From an uncultured SAR116 cluster alpha proteobacterium (lineage in GTDB: Bacteria; Pseudomonadota; Alphaproteobacteria; Puniceispirillales; Marisalimonadaceae), in contig CACBXG010000003.1 in NCBI GenBank assembly GCA_902543145.1, positions 27,088 to 91,087 on the forward strand: 64,000 nt of DNA. The letters run 5' to 3'. Each line of letters starts with the position of its first letter. Within the stretch, counting starts at the first letter, position 1. The notes beneath the pieces were generated by a model that searched no databases, had not been told where the DNA came from, and saw only the letters and a list, made by a program, of their open reading frames with translations. Shown here in pieces: positions 55,059 to 64,000 of the stretch. Both the position numbers and the translations under genes were made by a program.

Positions 55059-55541
55059 TTAAACATTCATAACTAAAGAATAGGAAAAAAGTAAGATTAA
55101 TATAACTATTATAGTTAATAATCGCCTTAAAAATAAATACCAAATCGGAAATTTAAAGTATTTTGTAACAAATTCATCAACAAATTGAACAATGATATAA
55201 CATATAGCTAATACAATAATTGTTATGTTGTGGTTAAAAATCAATATTAAGCTACTCCACAATGAGGGAATAATTGACCAGCATATGATGTATGTTTTAA
55301 CTTTGTCTGGTATTAAATTTTTATGACTGTCATTGAGGATAATTCCCCAATAAACCGCACCTAAGAATGTTAAAATAATTGAACCATAATATTTTGGTAA
55401 ATTGATTACAAAAAATAAATTATCTTTATTTAACAAAAGATCAATTAATCCAAAGAAAAATGGTAACAAACCCAAAATACTCAAAATAATAATTAGTTTT
55501 GAGTTTATATTTTGAAAATAAAAATTATTTAAAAAATTCAT
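55059..55541 (-). CDS. DUF3429-family membrane protein
   Basis: 160 residues with about five membrane helices. The pattern LGLLPFFFGLIDLLL ... YGSIILTFLGAVYWGIIL ... WSIIPSLWSSLILIF matches DUF3429 (TMEM69-like). Function unknown. Four bases upstream of the photolyase-like gene, so probably one transcript. Confidence 0.75.
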   Translation of the reverse strand: MNFLNNFYFQNINSKLIIILSILGLLPFFFGLIDLLLNKDNLFFVINLPKYYGSIILTFLGAVYWGIILNDSHKNLIPDKVKTYIICWSIIPSLWSSLILIFNHNITIIVLAICYIIVQFVDEFVTKYFKFPIWYLFLRRLLTIIVILILLFSYSLVMNV

Positions 55542-55621
55542 TACTGATACACATATTTTATATTAAAATTATTTTATTATATAACATAATATTTTATTTA
55601 TAGTTTTCGAAAAGTAGTTTT

Positions 55622-56257
55622 ATGAATATATGTACAGTATGCAAAAGTTCTAATATTGATCTTTTTTTAAAATTAGGAAAATTACTTTATTGGGGATGCA
55701 ACGTTTGTGGTTCAAAATATTTAGATCCTAAAAATTATGTATCTAATAGTGACGCAAAAAAACATTATTTAAAACATAATAATTCAATAACTGATCTAAA
55801 CTACAAAAATTTTCTCTTAAAATTAATTGAACCGGTAAAAGATAAAATTTCAACTGTTGACATAGGCTTAGATTATGGTTGTGGGTTTGCTCCTGCTTTA
55901 GCTAGTATATTTAAAAGTTATGGATTTAAAGTAGAATTATATGATCCTTTTTTTTTTCCTAATAAAGACGTTTTATTAAAAAAATATAAGTTTATTACTT
56001 GCTCTGAGGTAGTTGAACACTTTTTTAACCCCTCTGATGAATTTGATAAAATCAATAATCTTCTAGATAATAATTCTTGGTTTGGTGTAATGACTACGTT
56101 TTTACCAAAGGATGAATTGTTTGAAAATTGGTATTACAGAAGAGATCCAACACACGTTGTTTTTTATAAAAAGAAAACTTTCCAACACATTGGATATCAA
56201 AGAAATTGGCAAGTTTTTTTCCCATCAGAAAATATAGTTCTTTTTTATAAAAAATAA
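55622..56257 (+). CDS. Class I SAM methyltransferase with N-terminal zinc ribbon
   Basis: 211 residues. C4-x2-C7 and C26-x2-C29 form a zinc ribbon, followed by a methyltransferase domain with motif I GLDYGCGFAPALASIF near 83. SEVVEHFFNPSDEF resembles the family's EVLEH. Such zinc-ribbon methyltransferases often modify sugars or small molecules; the substrate is unknown. It may belong to the accessory set. Confidence 0.75.
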   Translation: MNICTVCKSSNIDLFLKLGKLLYWGCNVCGSKYLDPKNYVSNSDAKKHYLKHNNSITDLNYKNFLLKLIEPVKDKISTVDIGLDYGCGFAPALASIFKSYGFKVELYDPFFFPNKDVLLKKYKFITCSEVVEHFFNPSDEFDKINNLLDNNSWFGVMTTFLPKDELFENWYYRRDPTHVVFYKKKTFQHIGYQRNWQVFFPSENIVLFYKK

Positions 56258-56313
56258 TTTAAATTTAATTACTATGTGTTAAGAGTATTCACTTAAAATA
56301 TAAGGCTAATTTG

Positions 56314-56448
56314 ATGAAAAAATTAAGAATAAAAACTATTTGTGGTATTGAAAAATATAACAAATTAAAAAAAAATAAAACGGTTATAGGCAAAATTCGT
56401 TTTTATTGGTTTAATTTATTTGCAATTCTAAGAGATTTAAATAAATAA
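56314..56448 (+). CDS. 44-residue basic protein, unrecognised
   Basis: Frame from the ATG at 56314 to TAA at 56446-56448, overlapping the next ATG (TAATG). The peptide is Lys/Ile-rich (MKKLRIKTICGIEKYNKLKK) with a short hydrophobic end (IRFYWFNLFAILRDL). The overlap suggests translational coupling. Support is modest. Confidence 0.35.
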   Translation: MKKLRIKTICGIEKYNKLKKNKTVIGKIRFYWFNLFAILRDLNK

Positions 56449-57020
56449 TGAAAAAAAAATCAAAAGATGAAAAAACTCTTTTTGATGGCGATGATTACCT
56501 TTTCAAAAAATATTTAAAACATTGTAACATTTACTTTGAATATGGCGTTGGTGATTCAACTATTTGGGTGTTGGAAAACACTTCATCTAGAATAATATCA
56601 GTAGATACAGATAAAAAATGGATTAATAAAGTTGATGTATCTAAAAATAAAAAAAGAATAGATATTAATTGGATTAATCTTGGTGAAATAGAAAATTGGG
56701 GTAGACCTAAAACCTATGAATATAGGATGCATTTTATTGATTATATTACCAATGTTTGGACTTTTAACCTAAAAGCTGATGTAATTTTAATTGATGGTAG
56801 GTTTCGTGTAGCTTCCTTTTTATATAGCCTCATCAATGCAAAAGAGGGTAGTATAATAATTTTTGATGATTATATAGGTAGATCTCACTATCATGTCGTT
56901 GAAGAAATATTAGAAGTCTACAATAAATGTGGTCGCCAAGTTGTTTTTAAAGTTCCTAAAGTATTTAACAAACATTTAGCGGAAGAGCTATTACAGAAAT
57001 TCATGTATGTTATGGATTAG
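56448..57020 (+). CDS. SAM-methyltransferase-like protein of unknown function
   Basis: 190 residues. CNIYFEYGVGDSTIWVLE resembles motif I (YGxGxS), ISVDTDKKW the acidic strand-2 end, and VILIDGRFRVASFLYSLINAKEGSIIIFDDY the central beta strands. HYHVVEEILEVY follows. The fold is probably Rossmann-type; whether it transfers methyl groups is not clear. Ends three bases inside the end of the convergent lptD. Confidence 0.6.
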   Translation: MKKKSKDEKTLFDGDDYLFKKYLKHCNIYFEYGVGDSTIWVLENTSSRIISVDTDKKWINKVDVSKNKKRIDINWINLGEIENWGRPKTYEYRMHFIDYITNVWTFNLKADVILIDGRFRVASFLYSLINAKEGSIIIFDDYIGRSHYHVVEEILEVYNKCGRQVVFKVPKVFNKHLAEELLQKFMYVMD

Positions 57021-59206
57021 TTATTTATACTTTGACCTAAAGCTCTTGTGATAGCTTTAGGTTGATATTTAAAGTCACCAAGATTTCTAAAACTAAATGT
57101 CAAATAAACAGAGTCTTCAGGTAATATATCTCTGTCGGCAACTCCACCAGTACTTTTATACTCAAATAAAATAGTTAAGCAGTTCTCAAACATATAACCA
57201 GTGCCAGTATATTCTAATCCTAGTGTCTCAGATATTAGTTCTTCGTCATTATTTTTCATATCATATGTTCTTGAATAACTTGTTTTCCAATTTGCAAAGT
57301 TTTTTGATAAACCTAACGCTAATTCTTCTCTATCATTGTTATCAGAAACAAATTCTTTATTAACTGATCTGTGATTAGCAGAATATGACCAACCATCAAT
57401 AGATCCATTGAATTGAAAATCAGAAGTGTCAGATTTGAAATCATGATGATTATAAAGAGAAAACCAAGAGAAATTATACATTTCACTTACATTCCAACTT
57501 ATTGTATTAATTATATGTGATTGCCTATCTTTATTAGCAATTGAGATATTTTTTTGAGTTCCGCTTAATTTCTGGCTTTGACCAACGAAAAAATTGAAAT
57601 CACCAAAAGTTTCACTCATTCCTAGAATAGTAAAACCAAAATTCAATCTATCGTTTGGTTGTATATTATCTCTTCCTTGATATTGATTATTTAAAAATAA
57701 GTTAGCTTGATCTAAAATAAATTCTGATGAATCTCTATTAGGCACTTCATCTGTTCTATTTGTGGCAACGAGGGAACTTATTTGAATCTTGGGCTCTATG
57801 ATAAAACTTGAGGTTTCATTGATAAAATCAAATTGGTTACTTGCAGCAATTGAAAATCCAGATGAAATTCTATCAATATATCTATTATCGTTAGTGTCGT
57901 TTGTTGGTCTTCCTTGTATAGAATATAAATCCAGCCCTATATTAGCATCAGCGTCTAATAAAAGATTTTGAAAATACAATTTTTTATTAATATTTCCAAA
58001 TCCAGACCATCTTTTAATATCATAACTTTCATCATTATATATTGAATGAGCATTAAGCTTAATGTCATAATTATAACCATACTTTTTATTAGTGTTAAAA
58101 ATGTGATGGGATACTGATGGAGCTAGAACAGGCTCATTATTACTACTTGTTTCATCAAGGTTTTGAATATTGTAAATTTCAATATTTGATATTGAATTAT
58201 TATTTATTTTTTTTAATTCAATATAACTTTTGTAACTTGTATCATCATCAAAGCCATACCTTCTCATAAATGTTTCTTGATCAGCATATTTCCCTTCGAT
58301 TGTCATATCCCAATTATTTTTTAAAGAAGTTGACGCTTTTAAATTTACAGCAAATACATTATCACCATTTGATTTATTAGTATCTAAATTACCATTATAT
58401 ATATTAGTTTCTAGAGATGTATTTTCATATTCTTTCCTAATATTTAATTGATCCGCATGACCTGTTTTACCATTTTGATGAGTAGTAAATGTCATATCCC
58501 ATGTTGGGTCATTTTCAGGGGCGAAATAATATGGAACTTTAATATGAAATCTATTTCTATTTGAATAACCATAGGTGGGAGTCAAAAAACCTGACCTTCT
58601 TTTAACTGTCCAGTCAGGAAAACTTAAATATGGTAAGTAATATACAGGTAAAGAAAATATTTTCATTACTGGGTGCTTGAGGTAAATAGTTTGTGTTTTT
58701 GGGTCATGATGAATTTGTTTAGATTCTAATCTCCAAATAGGTGTTTCTTGTTTTTTTAAATCACAATCACAAGCTGTATACACACCCTCGTTAAAGAAAC
58801 TTTCACCAATATCATTTTTTTTGAAATTTTCAGCACTTACACTTGATTTATCTTCTAATTTTCCAAAAAGTGGAATTGCAACAACTGACTTAAATTCGTT
58901 AGTTAAAACTACTTTATTAGATTCATATATAGATCCGTCTTTTTCTCTTAAGATAACTTTACCTGTTGCTATGGCCTTATCAATATTTTGATCGTAAACC
59001 ACCTTGTCAGCAATAATTTTCCTATTTTCATTTACTATTACAACATTTCCTGATGCAGTAACTATTTTGTTTTTTTCGTCAACTTTTATTGTATCACTTG
59101 TAAACTCTACATCTTTAGTATTTGGAGATAGATTATTTTTGGTTTCTCCAAAAGATTTACCGGAGAAAATTATTATTAATGTAAATATTATACTTAAAAT
59201 TTTCAT
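57017..59206 (-). CDS. lptD: LPS-assembly protein LptD
   Basis: 729 residues. Signal peptide (MKILSIIFTLIIIFSGKSFG), an N-terminal OstA/LptA-like domain (VVTASGNVVIVNENRKIIADKVVYDQ), then a long beta-barrel with SGFLTPTYGYSNRNRFHIKVPYYFAP. The two conserved cysteines are seen as DCDLKKQ. It inserts LPS in the outer leaflet with LptE. The usual surA-pdxA-ksgA neighbours are absent here. Confidence 0.94.
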   Translation of the reverse strand: MKILSIIFTLIIIFSGKSFGETKNNLSPNTKDVEFTSDTIKVDEKNKIVTASGNVVIVNENRKIIADKVVYDQNIDKAIATGKVILREKDGSIYESNKVVLTNEFKSVVAIPLFGKLEDKSSVSAENFKKNDIGESFFNEGVYTACDCDLKKQETPIWRLESKQIHHDPKTQTIYLKHPVMKIFSLPVYYLPYLSFPDWTVKRRSGFLTPTYGYSNRNRFHIKVPYYFAPENDPTWDMTFTTHQNGKTGHADQLNIRKEYENTSLETNIYNGNLDTNKSNGDNVFAVNLKASTSLKNNWDMTIEGKYADQETFMRRYGFDDDTSYKSYIELKKINNNSISNIEIYNIQNLDETSSNNEPVLAPSVSHHIFNTNKKYGYNYDIKLNAHSIYNDESYDIKRWSGFGNINKKLYFQNLLLDADANIGLDLYSIQGRPTNDTNDNRYIDRISSGFSIAASNQFDFINETSSFIIEPKIQISSLVATNRTDEVPNRDSSEFILDQANLFLNNQYQGRDNIQPNDRLNFGFTILGMSETFGDFNFFVGQSQKLSGTQKNISIANKDRQSHIINTISWNVSEMYNFSWFSLYNHHDFKSDTSDFQFNGSIDGWSYSANHRSVNKEFVSDNNDREELALGLSKNFANWKTSYSRTYDMKNNDEELISETLGLEYTGTGYMFENCLTILFEYKSTGGVADRDILPEDSVYLTFSFRNLGDFKYQPKAITRALGQSINN

Positions 59207-59258
59207 TATTACTTACTTCATTATTAAAAATAAAATTAATTTTTTAATTAGATATAAT

Positions 59259-60716
59259 TTAAAATAGTACTTTTCCAGGGTTCATTATTCCTTGTGGATC
59301 TAATTGATTTTTTATTATCCCCATGATTGAATATGCTACTTCATCTTTATGAGTTTTTAAACTATCTTTTTTTAACAGGCCTATCCCGTGTTCTGCAGAA
59401 AATGACCCATTATAGTTGTGGACAATTTTATAAAGTTCTTTTGTCAATTCTAAACTCTTTCCATCAAAGCCGTCGGGTAAAGATCCATTTCCAAAAACAT
59501 TATAATGAAGATTACCGTCACCTAAATGACCAAAATAAATTGTTTTAAGATTAGGTAAAAAATTAGTTATCATAATTTGTGCTTCTTTATGAAAGTTTTC
59601 AATTGATTCAACTGGTAAAGATATATCATGTTTTAGACACTTTATTAGATTTGAGTTTTCGAGCTCTTTTTTTTCTGACTCAGCGGCAGCTTCTCTTATA
59701 GACCATAAGGCTCTTTTTTGATTTTCATTTATACAAATGGTGGCATCAGAGATTAAATTAACTTCAAAACATTCTTCTAATACATTTTCAATTGATTTTA
59801 TAATTTGAATTTCTCCATTTTCATTTGGAGTAATCTCATTTTTTGAAAAACTAGAAACATCTATTAAAACACCCATCTCAGGCATTTTTTCAAGAGGCAT
59901 AACAATGTTATTAATATTATTTTTTGCAACTTCCCAAAAACTTTTTGGCATAAGTTCAAAAGATTCAATTCTATCTGGGAAATGAGATTTGAAAGTATTT
60001 AACAACTTAACCGCATTAGAAATTTCATTTGCTTCTACAAATAAGGTTGTGATCATTTTAGGTAATTGGAAAAGCTTTAAGGTGGCAGCTGTAATTATTC
60101 CAAGTGTTCCTTCAGCCCCAATAAAAAGATTTTTTAAATCATAACCAGTATTATCTTTTTTAAGTTCTGAAATTAAGTTCATGATTTTACCATTTGGTAA
60201 AACAATTTCTAGACCAAGACAGAGTTCTCTTGTGTTTCCATACTTTAAAACATTCACACCACCAGCGTTAGTAGATAAATTACCACCAATCATACATGAA
60301 CCTTGAGCCCCTAAACTGAGTGGAAAAAACAAATTTTCCTTTTCTACAACATCATGGATATGACTTAAAATAACACCGGATTCAACTGTTATTGTTTGAG
60401 ATTGTTTATTAAACTGACGAACTTTATTCATTTTTTCAAATGAAATTACAATAGAGGTTCCACTATTATCTGGTGTTGCTGCTCCACAAAGACTTGTATT
60501 TCCGCCCTGAGGCACAACCGCAATTCTGTTTTCATTAGCAAGTTTCAAAATACTGGAAACTTCATTCGTGTTAATTGGTTTTAATATTGCTGCAGCATCG
60601 CCCTTATATTGACCTCTCCAATCTTGAACATATTTGATATGATCTTTTTTTGTGAATATTGGATTATGTTTTAAATTTAGTGATTTAATTTTCGTTTCTA
60701 AACAAGTATTATTCAT
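59259..60716 (-). CDS. FAD-linked oxidase, GlcD/D-2-hydroxyacid dehydrogenase type
   Basis: 485 residues. FAD-binding PCMH domain: VVPQGGNTSLCGAATP, SLGAQGSCMIGGNLSTNAGGVNVLKYGNTRELCLGLE, GAEGTLGIITAATLKLF. The C-terminal FAD-oxidase domain ends in YFGHLGDGNLHYNV and NGSFSAEHGIGLLKKD. This is the pattern of GlcD, D-lactate and D-2-hydroxyglutarate dehydrogenases; the exact substrate cannot be told. Six bases downstream of the CysQ-Sua5 gene. Confidence 0.88.
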   Translation of the reverse strand: MNNTCLETKIKSLNLKHNPIFTKKDHIKYVQDWRGQYKGDAAAILKPINTNEVSSILKLANENRIAVVPQGGNTSLCGAATPDNSGTSIVISFEKMNKVRQFNKQSQTITVESGVILSHIHDVVEKENLFFPLSLGAQGSCMIGGNLSTNAGGVNVLKYGNTRELCLGLEIVLPNGKIMNLISELKKDNTGYDLKNLFIGAEGTLGIITAATLKLFQLPKMITTLFVEANEISNAVKLLNTFKSHFPDRIESFELMPKSFWEVAKNNINNIVMPLEKMPEMGVLIDVSSFSKNEITPNENGEIQIIKSIENVLEECFEVNLISDATICINENQKRALWSIREAAAESEKKELENSNLIKCLKHDISLPVESIENFHKEAQIMITNFLPNLKTIYFGHLGDGNLHYNVFGNGSLPDGFDGKSLELTKELYKIVHNYNGSFSAEHGIGLLKKDSLKTHKDEVAYSIMGIIKNQLDPQGIMNPGKVLF

Positions 60717-60722
60717 TTTTCC

Positions 60723-62504
60723 CTAATTCTGATAAGAAGCTCGTATTAATCTATCATTTATTGCAATACCAATACCCTTCATGGGAATAGGCATAACTTG
60801 TATATTTTTAACTCCAAATGAATCTAAATATCGCAGACCAGAATATAACAAACTACAAGCTTGTAATAAATTTCCACTAGGGCTTAAGTTAAACATAATC
60901 TTTTCTTTCTGCAACGTTTTTGGAACATTCCCAAAAATTAACCAAGCACTATCATCAATCTTAGATTTTTGGTTTATATAGACATTAGCTTTTGGCGAAT
61001 AATGACTTTTCATTAGCCCAGGTGATATGAATTCATCAAAATCTTGAGGGACTAAAATGTCTGAATTAAATATATTTGAAATCATTTGGGATGTTATGTA
61101 ACCATGTCTCAGTATAATTGGAAGATCTCCTCTACAATCAACTACTGTTGATTCAATTCCTACTTCACATGATCCATAATCAATTATTTTAGATAAATTC
61201 CAATTTTTTCCTTTAAACTTAGGTCCAAAATCCACTTTTACGTGATTGATTTCTGTTGGACTTACACCACCAGATTTGTTTGCACTTGGTGCTAAAATAG
61301 GTATTTTTATCTGTTCCAATAGTTCTCTTGCTATGGGATGTGATGGCACTCTTATAGCTATTGTACTTTTACCTTGGGATAATAACTTTGCTAAATTATT
61401 TTTTTTTGTCTGTAAAATTATTGTTAATGGACCAGGCCAGTATCTTTCTGTTAAGATATTACCCGTTCTTGTAAATTCACCATATTTTTCAGCTTCTTTT
61501 TTGTTAAAGGTGTGTACAATTAACGGGTTATTAGATGGTCGGTTTTTTGCATTATATATACTTTTAATTGCTTTTTCACTATTACCTATAGCTCCTAGTC
61601 CATAGACGGTTTCAGTTGGAAAAACTACTAAATTTCCTTTTTTTAATTCAGTAATACTCTCGTCTAAATCTTTTTTATAACTATTATAGTTTTGATTTTT
61701 TAATCTTATTAAAAATGTATTTGGTATATTTTGTGTTTTTCCATGGGCTAAAAAAATATTATTCAGGAACTTTGTCTTTCCATATTTAATTTCAATACCA
61801 GAATCAGAAATTACATTACCACCAGCAGATTTTAAAATACTATGACCTGCTGCAATATCCCATTCCATAGTAGGTGATGTTCTTGGATAAAAATCTACCT
61901 TGCCTTCAGCTAAATTACAAAACTTGATACTAGATCCTACGTTTTGATCTGATATTGGTTTAACAAAAGACATCCAGTCCTCTAATTCTTTTGATCTATG
62001 ATTAAAGCTACTTAAAGTTTTAAGTTTTTTGTAATTAATTTCAGTACATTGTATTATCTGTGAATTCTTGAAATTTTGACCTTTTTCTAATCTCCATGCC
62101 TTATTATTAAAATTGTACCAAATTGTTCCTGTTGTTGGTTGAGCAATTAAACCAAAAATAGGTGAGTTGTGTTTTACAAGAGCAAAATTAACAGTAAAAT
62201 TTGGGGATTTGTTTATAAATTCTTTTGTTCCATCTATAGGATCAATTAGCCAAAAATATTTGTTGTTTTTAAAAATATGTTTTGAATTATAAAGTTCTTC
62301 ACTAATGATTTCTATATTTGGGAATAACTTTTGTAATCCATAAACGGCAATATTATTAACTTCAACATCAGCTTTTGTTAATGGCGAATTATCATCTTTA
62401 TAATTTACCGATTTTTTATCAAATTTTTTGAAATGATGAAGAGCACATTCATTACATTTTTTTGCTAATTCAATTATTTTTATTATTTTATTTTTAGTGA
62501 TCAT
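60723..62504 (-). CDS. Fusion: CysQ-like phosphatase with Sua5 (threonylcarbamoyl-AMP synthase)
   Basis: 593 residues in one unbroken frame. Residues about 1-265 are a CysQ/inositol-monophosphatase domain with EELYN, DPIDGTKEF and WDIAAGHSIL. Residues about 275-593 are full-length Sua5: VVFPTETVYGLGAIGNSEKAIKSIYNAKNRPSNNPLIVH, the linker SPGLMKSHYSPKANVYI and a C-terminal Sua5 domain. CysQ hydrolyses 3'-phosphoadenosine 5'-phosphate; Sua5 starts t6A synthesis on tRNA. Both handle adenylate-type substrates, but I know of no reason for the fusion. The start overlaps the alkA-like gene by four bases. Confidence 0.9.
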   Translation of the reverse strand: MITKNKIIKIIELAKKCNECALHHFKKFDKKSVNYKDDNSPLTKADVEVNNIAVYGLQKLFPNIEIISEELYNSKHIFKNNKYFWLIDPIDGTKEFINKSPNFTVNFALVKHNSPIFGLIAQPTTGTIWYNFNNKAWRLEKGQNFKNSQIIQCTEINYKKLKTLSSFNHRSKELEDWMSFVKPISDQNVGSSIKFCNLAEGKVDFYPRTSPTMEWDIAAGHSILKSAGGNVISDSGIEIKYGKTKFLNNIFLAHGKTQNIPNTFLIRLKNQNYNSYKKDLDESITELKKGNLVVFPTETVYGLGAIGNSEKAIKSIYNAKNRPSNNPLIVHTFNKKEAEKYGEFTRTGNILTERYWPGPLTIILQTKKNNLAKLLSQGKSTIAIRVPSHPIARELLEQIKIPILAPSANKSGGVSPTEINHVKVDFGPKFKGKNWNLSKIIDYGSCEVGIESTVVDCRGDLPIILRHGYITSQMISNIFNSDILVPQDFDEFISPGLMKSHYSPKANVYINQKSKIDDSAWLIFGNVPKTLQKEKIMFNLSPSGNLLQACSLLYSGLRYLDSFGVKNIQVMPIPMKGIGIAINDRLIRASYQN

Positions 62505-63133
62505 GATTTTGAAGATTTCATCTTAATTTTATTATAAAAATGCCAGAGGAACAAGGCAGCCGCGCCTCTGTAAGGTTCCCAATTTTTTCCTAATTTTTCC
62601 ATTTCAACTTGATTTGGTCTTCTAATTAAATTCGTCAATATTTTTACTGCTTCTTGAAGTGCCAAGTCAGCTGACGGCCAAGCATTTACATCTTGTAAGG
62701 CAAAGATTTTGAAGTTGTTAATCGTCCATTCTCCAATTCCTTTGATTGGAAGTAACACATCGGTTACCTTTTCACTTGATAGTTTATCTAGGGAACTTAT
62801 GTCCAGATGTTTGTTTATTGACAATGTAGCTAAATTTTTAATATAAAATGATTTTTGTGTAGATAGCCCATAATGCTTTAGTTCTTCAATACTGGCTTTC
62901 GATAAAATCTCTTCGTCTAAAATATTATTTTGAGAAAGTTTTTCGTATATTTTTTTTGCAACATTTGTTGAAATTTGCTGACCAATTATAATTTTTGCAA
63001 TGCTTTCAAAATTTTTTTTAATAGCACGATTTTCTGGTAAACCAAATTCTTCAAATATTTTTTTGAAGTTTTTATCTGTTTTTGTGATCTCGTAAAATGC
63101 AGTCAGCATTTTACTATTCCAATTTAAATTCAT
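62501..63133 (-). CDS. DNA-3-methyladenine glycosylase (AlkA-type, HhH-GPD)
   Basis: 210 residues. The helix-hairpin-helix is LLPIKGIGEWTINNFKIFAL and the catalytic aspartate lies in WPSADLALQEAV. IGQQISTNVAKKIYEKL sits at the start of the HhH-GPD fold. It removes alkylated bases. No iron-sulfur cysteines, unlike EndoIII. Overlaps the fusion gene by four bases. Confidence 0.9.
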   Translation of the reverse strand: MNLNWNSKMLTAFYEITKTDKNFKKIFEEFGLPENRAIKKNFESIAKIIIGQQISTNVAKKIYEKLSQNNILDEEILSKASIEELKHYGLSTQKSFYIKNLATLSINKHLDISSLDKLSSEKVTDVLLPIKGIGEWTINNFKIFALQDVNAWPSADLALQEAVKILTNLIRRPNQVEMEKLGKNWEPYRGAAALFLWHFYNKIKMKSSKS

Positions 63134-63184
63134 ATCTAGTAATTTTACAATTAAAAATTACAATTAACATAAAGATGAGTTATT

Positions 63185-63835
63185 TTGAAAGAAAATATAA
63201 GAAATAAAAAAATATGGGATCTCCCTTTAAGACTATTTCATATAAGTTTAATTTTTCTTATAATAGGTTCTATATCTTCAGCAAAAATGAATATGTTAGA
63301 ATTACATCAGTATTTTGGTGTAGCACTGATAGGTTTGGTTTTTTTTAGAATTTTGTGGGGATTTTTTGGCACTTATTATTCGAGATTCACAAGCTTTAAT
63401 CTTTCAATTGTAGATACATTATCCCAATTTTCAAAAACTAATGACATTACATCAGTTAGGACACCAATAGGATGCTATTCTACTATAATAATTATGATGG
63501 TTTTATTAACAATATCTGTGTCTGGGTTGTTTTCGAGTGATGATATTCTTTATGACGCACCACTGTCGTTTTTAACACCAAATCTTACAAGTGATTGGAC
63601 CTATATTCATAATATTCTTCATTATTTTTTATATACATTAATTGGAATTCATATCTTAGCTATTTTGTATTATCAAATTGTAAAAAAAATGAAAATTATA
63701 GAAAGAGTTCTGGATGGTTATTCAAGAATTGAAAAAATAAACATTGTTTCAATCAATGAAAAACCATTAATTGGTATTTTTTTATTATTAATTTTTACAT
63801 TTTCACCTATTTTAATTTTACTATATTTTAATTAA
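63185..63835 (+). CDS. Cytochrome b561-family membrane protein
   Basis: 216 residues, starting at a TTG (63185), since no ATG precedes the conserved IWDLPLRLFH segment. Four membrane helices carry histidines for heme b: RLFH, ELHQYFGVALIG, NILHYFLYTLIGIH. Typical of small di-heme b-type cytochromes that act with dehydrogenases in the inner membrane. Confidence 0.8.
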   Translation: MKENIRNKKIWDLPLRLFHISLIFLIIGSISSAKMNMLELHQYFGVALIGLVFFRILWGFFGTYYSRFTSFNLSIVDTLSQFSKTNDITSVRTPIGCYSTIIIMMVLLTISVSGLFSSDDILYDAPLSFLTPNLTSDWTYIHNILHYFLYTLIGIHILAILYYQIVKKMKIIERVLDGYSRIEKINIVSINEKPLIGIFLLLIFTFSPILILLYFN

Positions 63836-63836
63836 C

Positions 63837-64000
63837 TTATCCAACATCAGGTTTAAATCCAGCTGCTTCAATACCAGAAATAGCAGCAATTTCATCATTA
63901 TCGGATGTATCTCCTGATATACCTACAGAACCTATAATGTTATTATTTTTGTCTCTTATTAAAACTCCTCCAGGTACTGGAACTAATTCACCATTTGTTA
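63837..64000 (-). CDS. HbpS/GlcG-family protein, C-terminal part (cut by window edge)
   Basis: The last 54 codons on the minus strand read PVPGGVLIRDKNNNIIGSVGISGDTSDNDEIAAISGIEAAGFKPDVG and stop. This is the conserved C-terminal half of the GlcG/HbpS heme-binding or glycolate-utilisation family. Its partner, a GlcD-type oxidase, lies 3 kb upstream, but linkage is not shown. Confidence 0.85.
   Translation of the reverse strand, partial: TNGELVPVPGGVLIRDKNNNIIGSVGISGDTSDNDEIAAISGIEAAGFKPDVG

Overview
The window is a strongly AT-rich stretch (about 30% G+C by eye, not counted) of a bacterial chromosome, most likely from a free-living, probably marine, alphaproteobacterium. The signs are a circularly permuted two-piece tmRNA, an alpha-type SspB adaptor, the hflK-hflC-degP and mreBCD-mrdA-rodA orders, a bactofilin cluster and the carboxyspermidine route to spermidine. 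I cannot name the genus. Almost every base is coding and many neighbours overlap by 1-17 bases, which fits a streamlined genome.

Layout. 1-1838: end of bamB, then der. 1843-4659 (minus): PomA/PomB-type stator genes followed by a gene for a divergent ribosome-recycling-factor-like protein. 4765-10777: a small exported DUF1566 protein, rpoN, an M23 peptidase with a small membrane partner, and three tandem bactofilin genes. 10854-13535: esterase, purU, trxB. 13532-18717 (minus): a four-gene polyamine operon (speA, carboxyspermidine dehydrogenase, carboxyspermidine decarboxylase, speB). 18828-23041: msrA, rpmJ, D-tartrate dehydratase, class I fumarase, sspB. 23115-23444 (minus): two-piece ssrA with promoter and terminator. 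23513-31439: thyA-folA, mrp, hflKC, degP, serB, miaA. 31538-34947: ilvB-ilvH-ilvC. 35047-40650: mreBCD-mrdA-rodA. 40680-45694: SbmA/BacA-like transporter, glycosyltransferase-like protein, and divergent glmU/glmS.

45695-53920 is an accessory island directly downstream of glmS, the position that Tn7-like elements classically use. It holds five members or fragments of a small recombinase-helix-like family, a nuclease embedded in seven zinc-ribbon repeats, two tandem HNH-like proteins, a truncated P-loop ATPase, two small minus-strand genes, and a DsrE-like gene between two 260-base direct repeats. Near its edges are two copies of an unrecognised cassette: a ~75-residue exported protein followed by a 25-32-residue membrane peptide. 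The island looks like layered phage or mobile debris around small secreted and membrane proteins.

53921-57020 carries a photolyase-like protein that appears domain-permuted, a DUF3429 membrane protein and two methyltransferase-like genes. 57017-64000 returns to housekeeping: lptD, a GlcD-type FAD oxidase, a CysQ-Sua5 fusion, an AlkA-type glycosylase, a cytochrome b561 and the end of an HbpS/GlcG-family gene.

The observations most worth a second look are the RRF-like gene beside the motor genes, the post-glmS island with its zinc-ribbon nuclease and repeat-flanked dsrE gene, the duplicated exported-protein/membrane-peptide cassette, the permuted photolyase, the CysQ-Sua5 fusion, and the ssrA gene with a spacer of only six bases.
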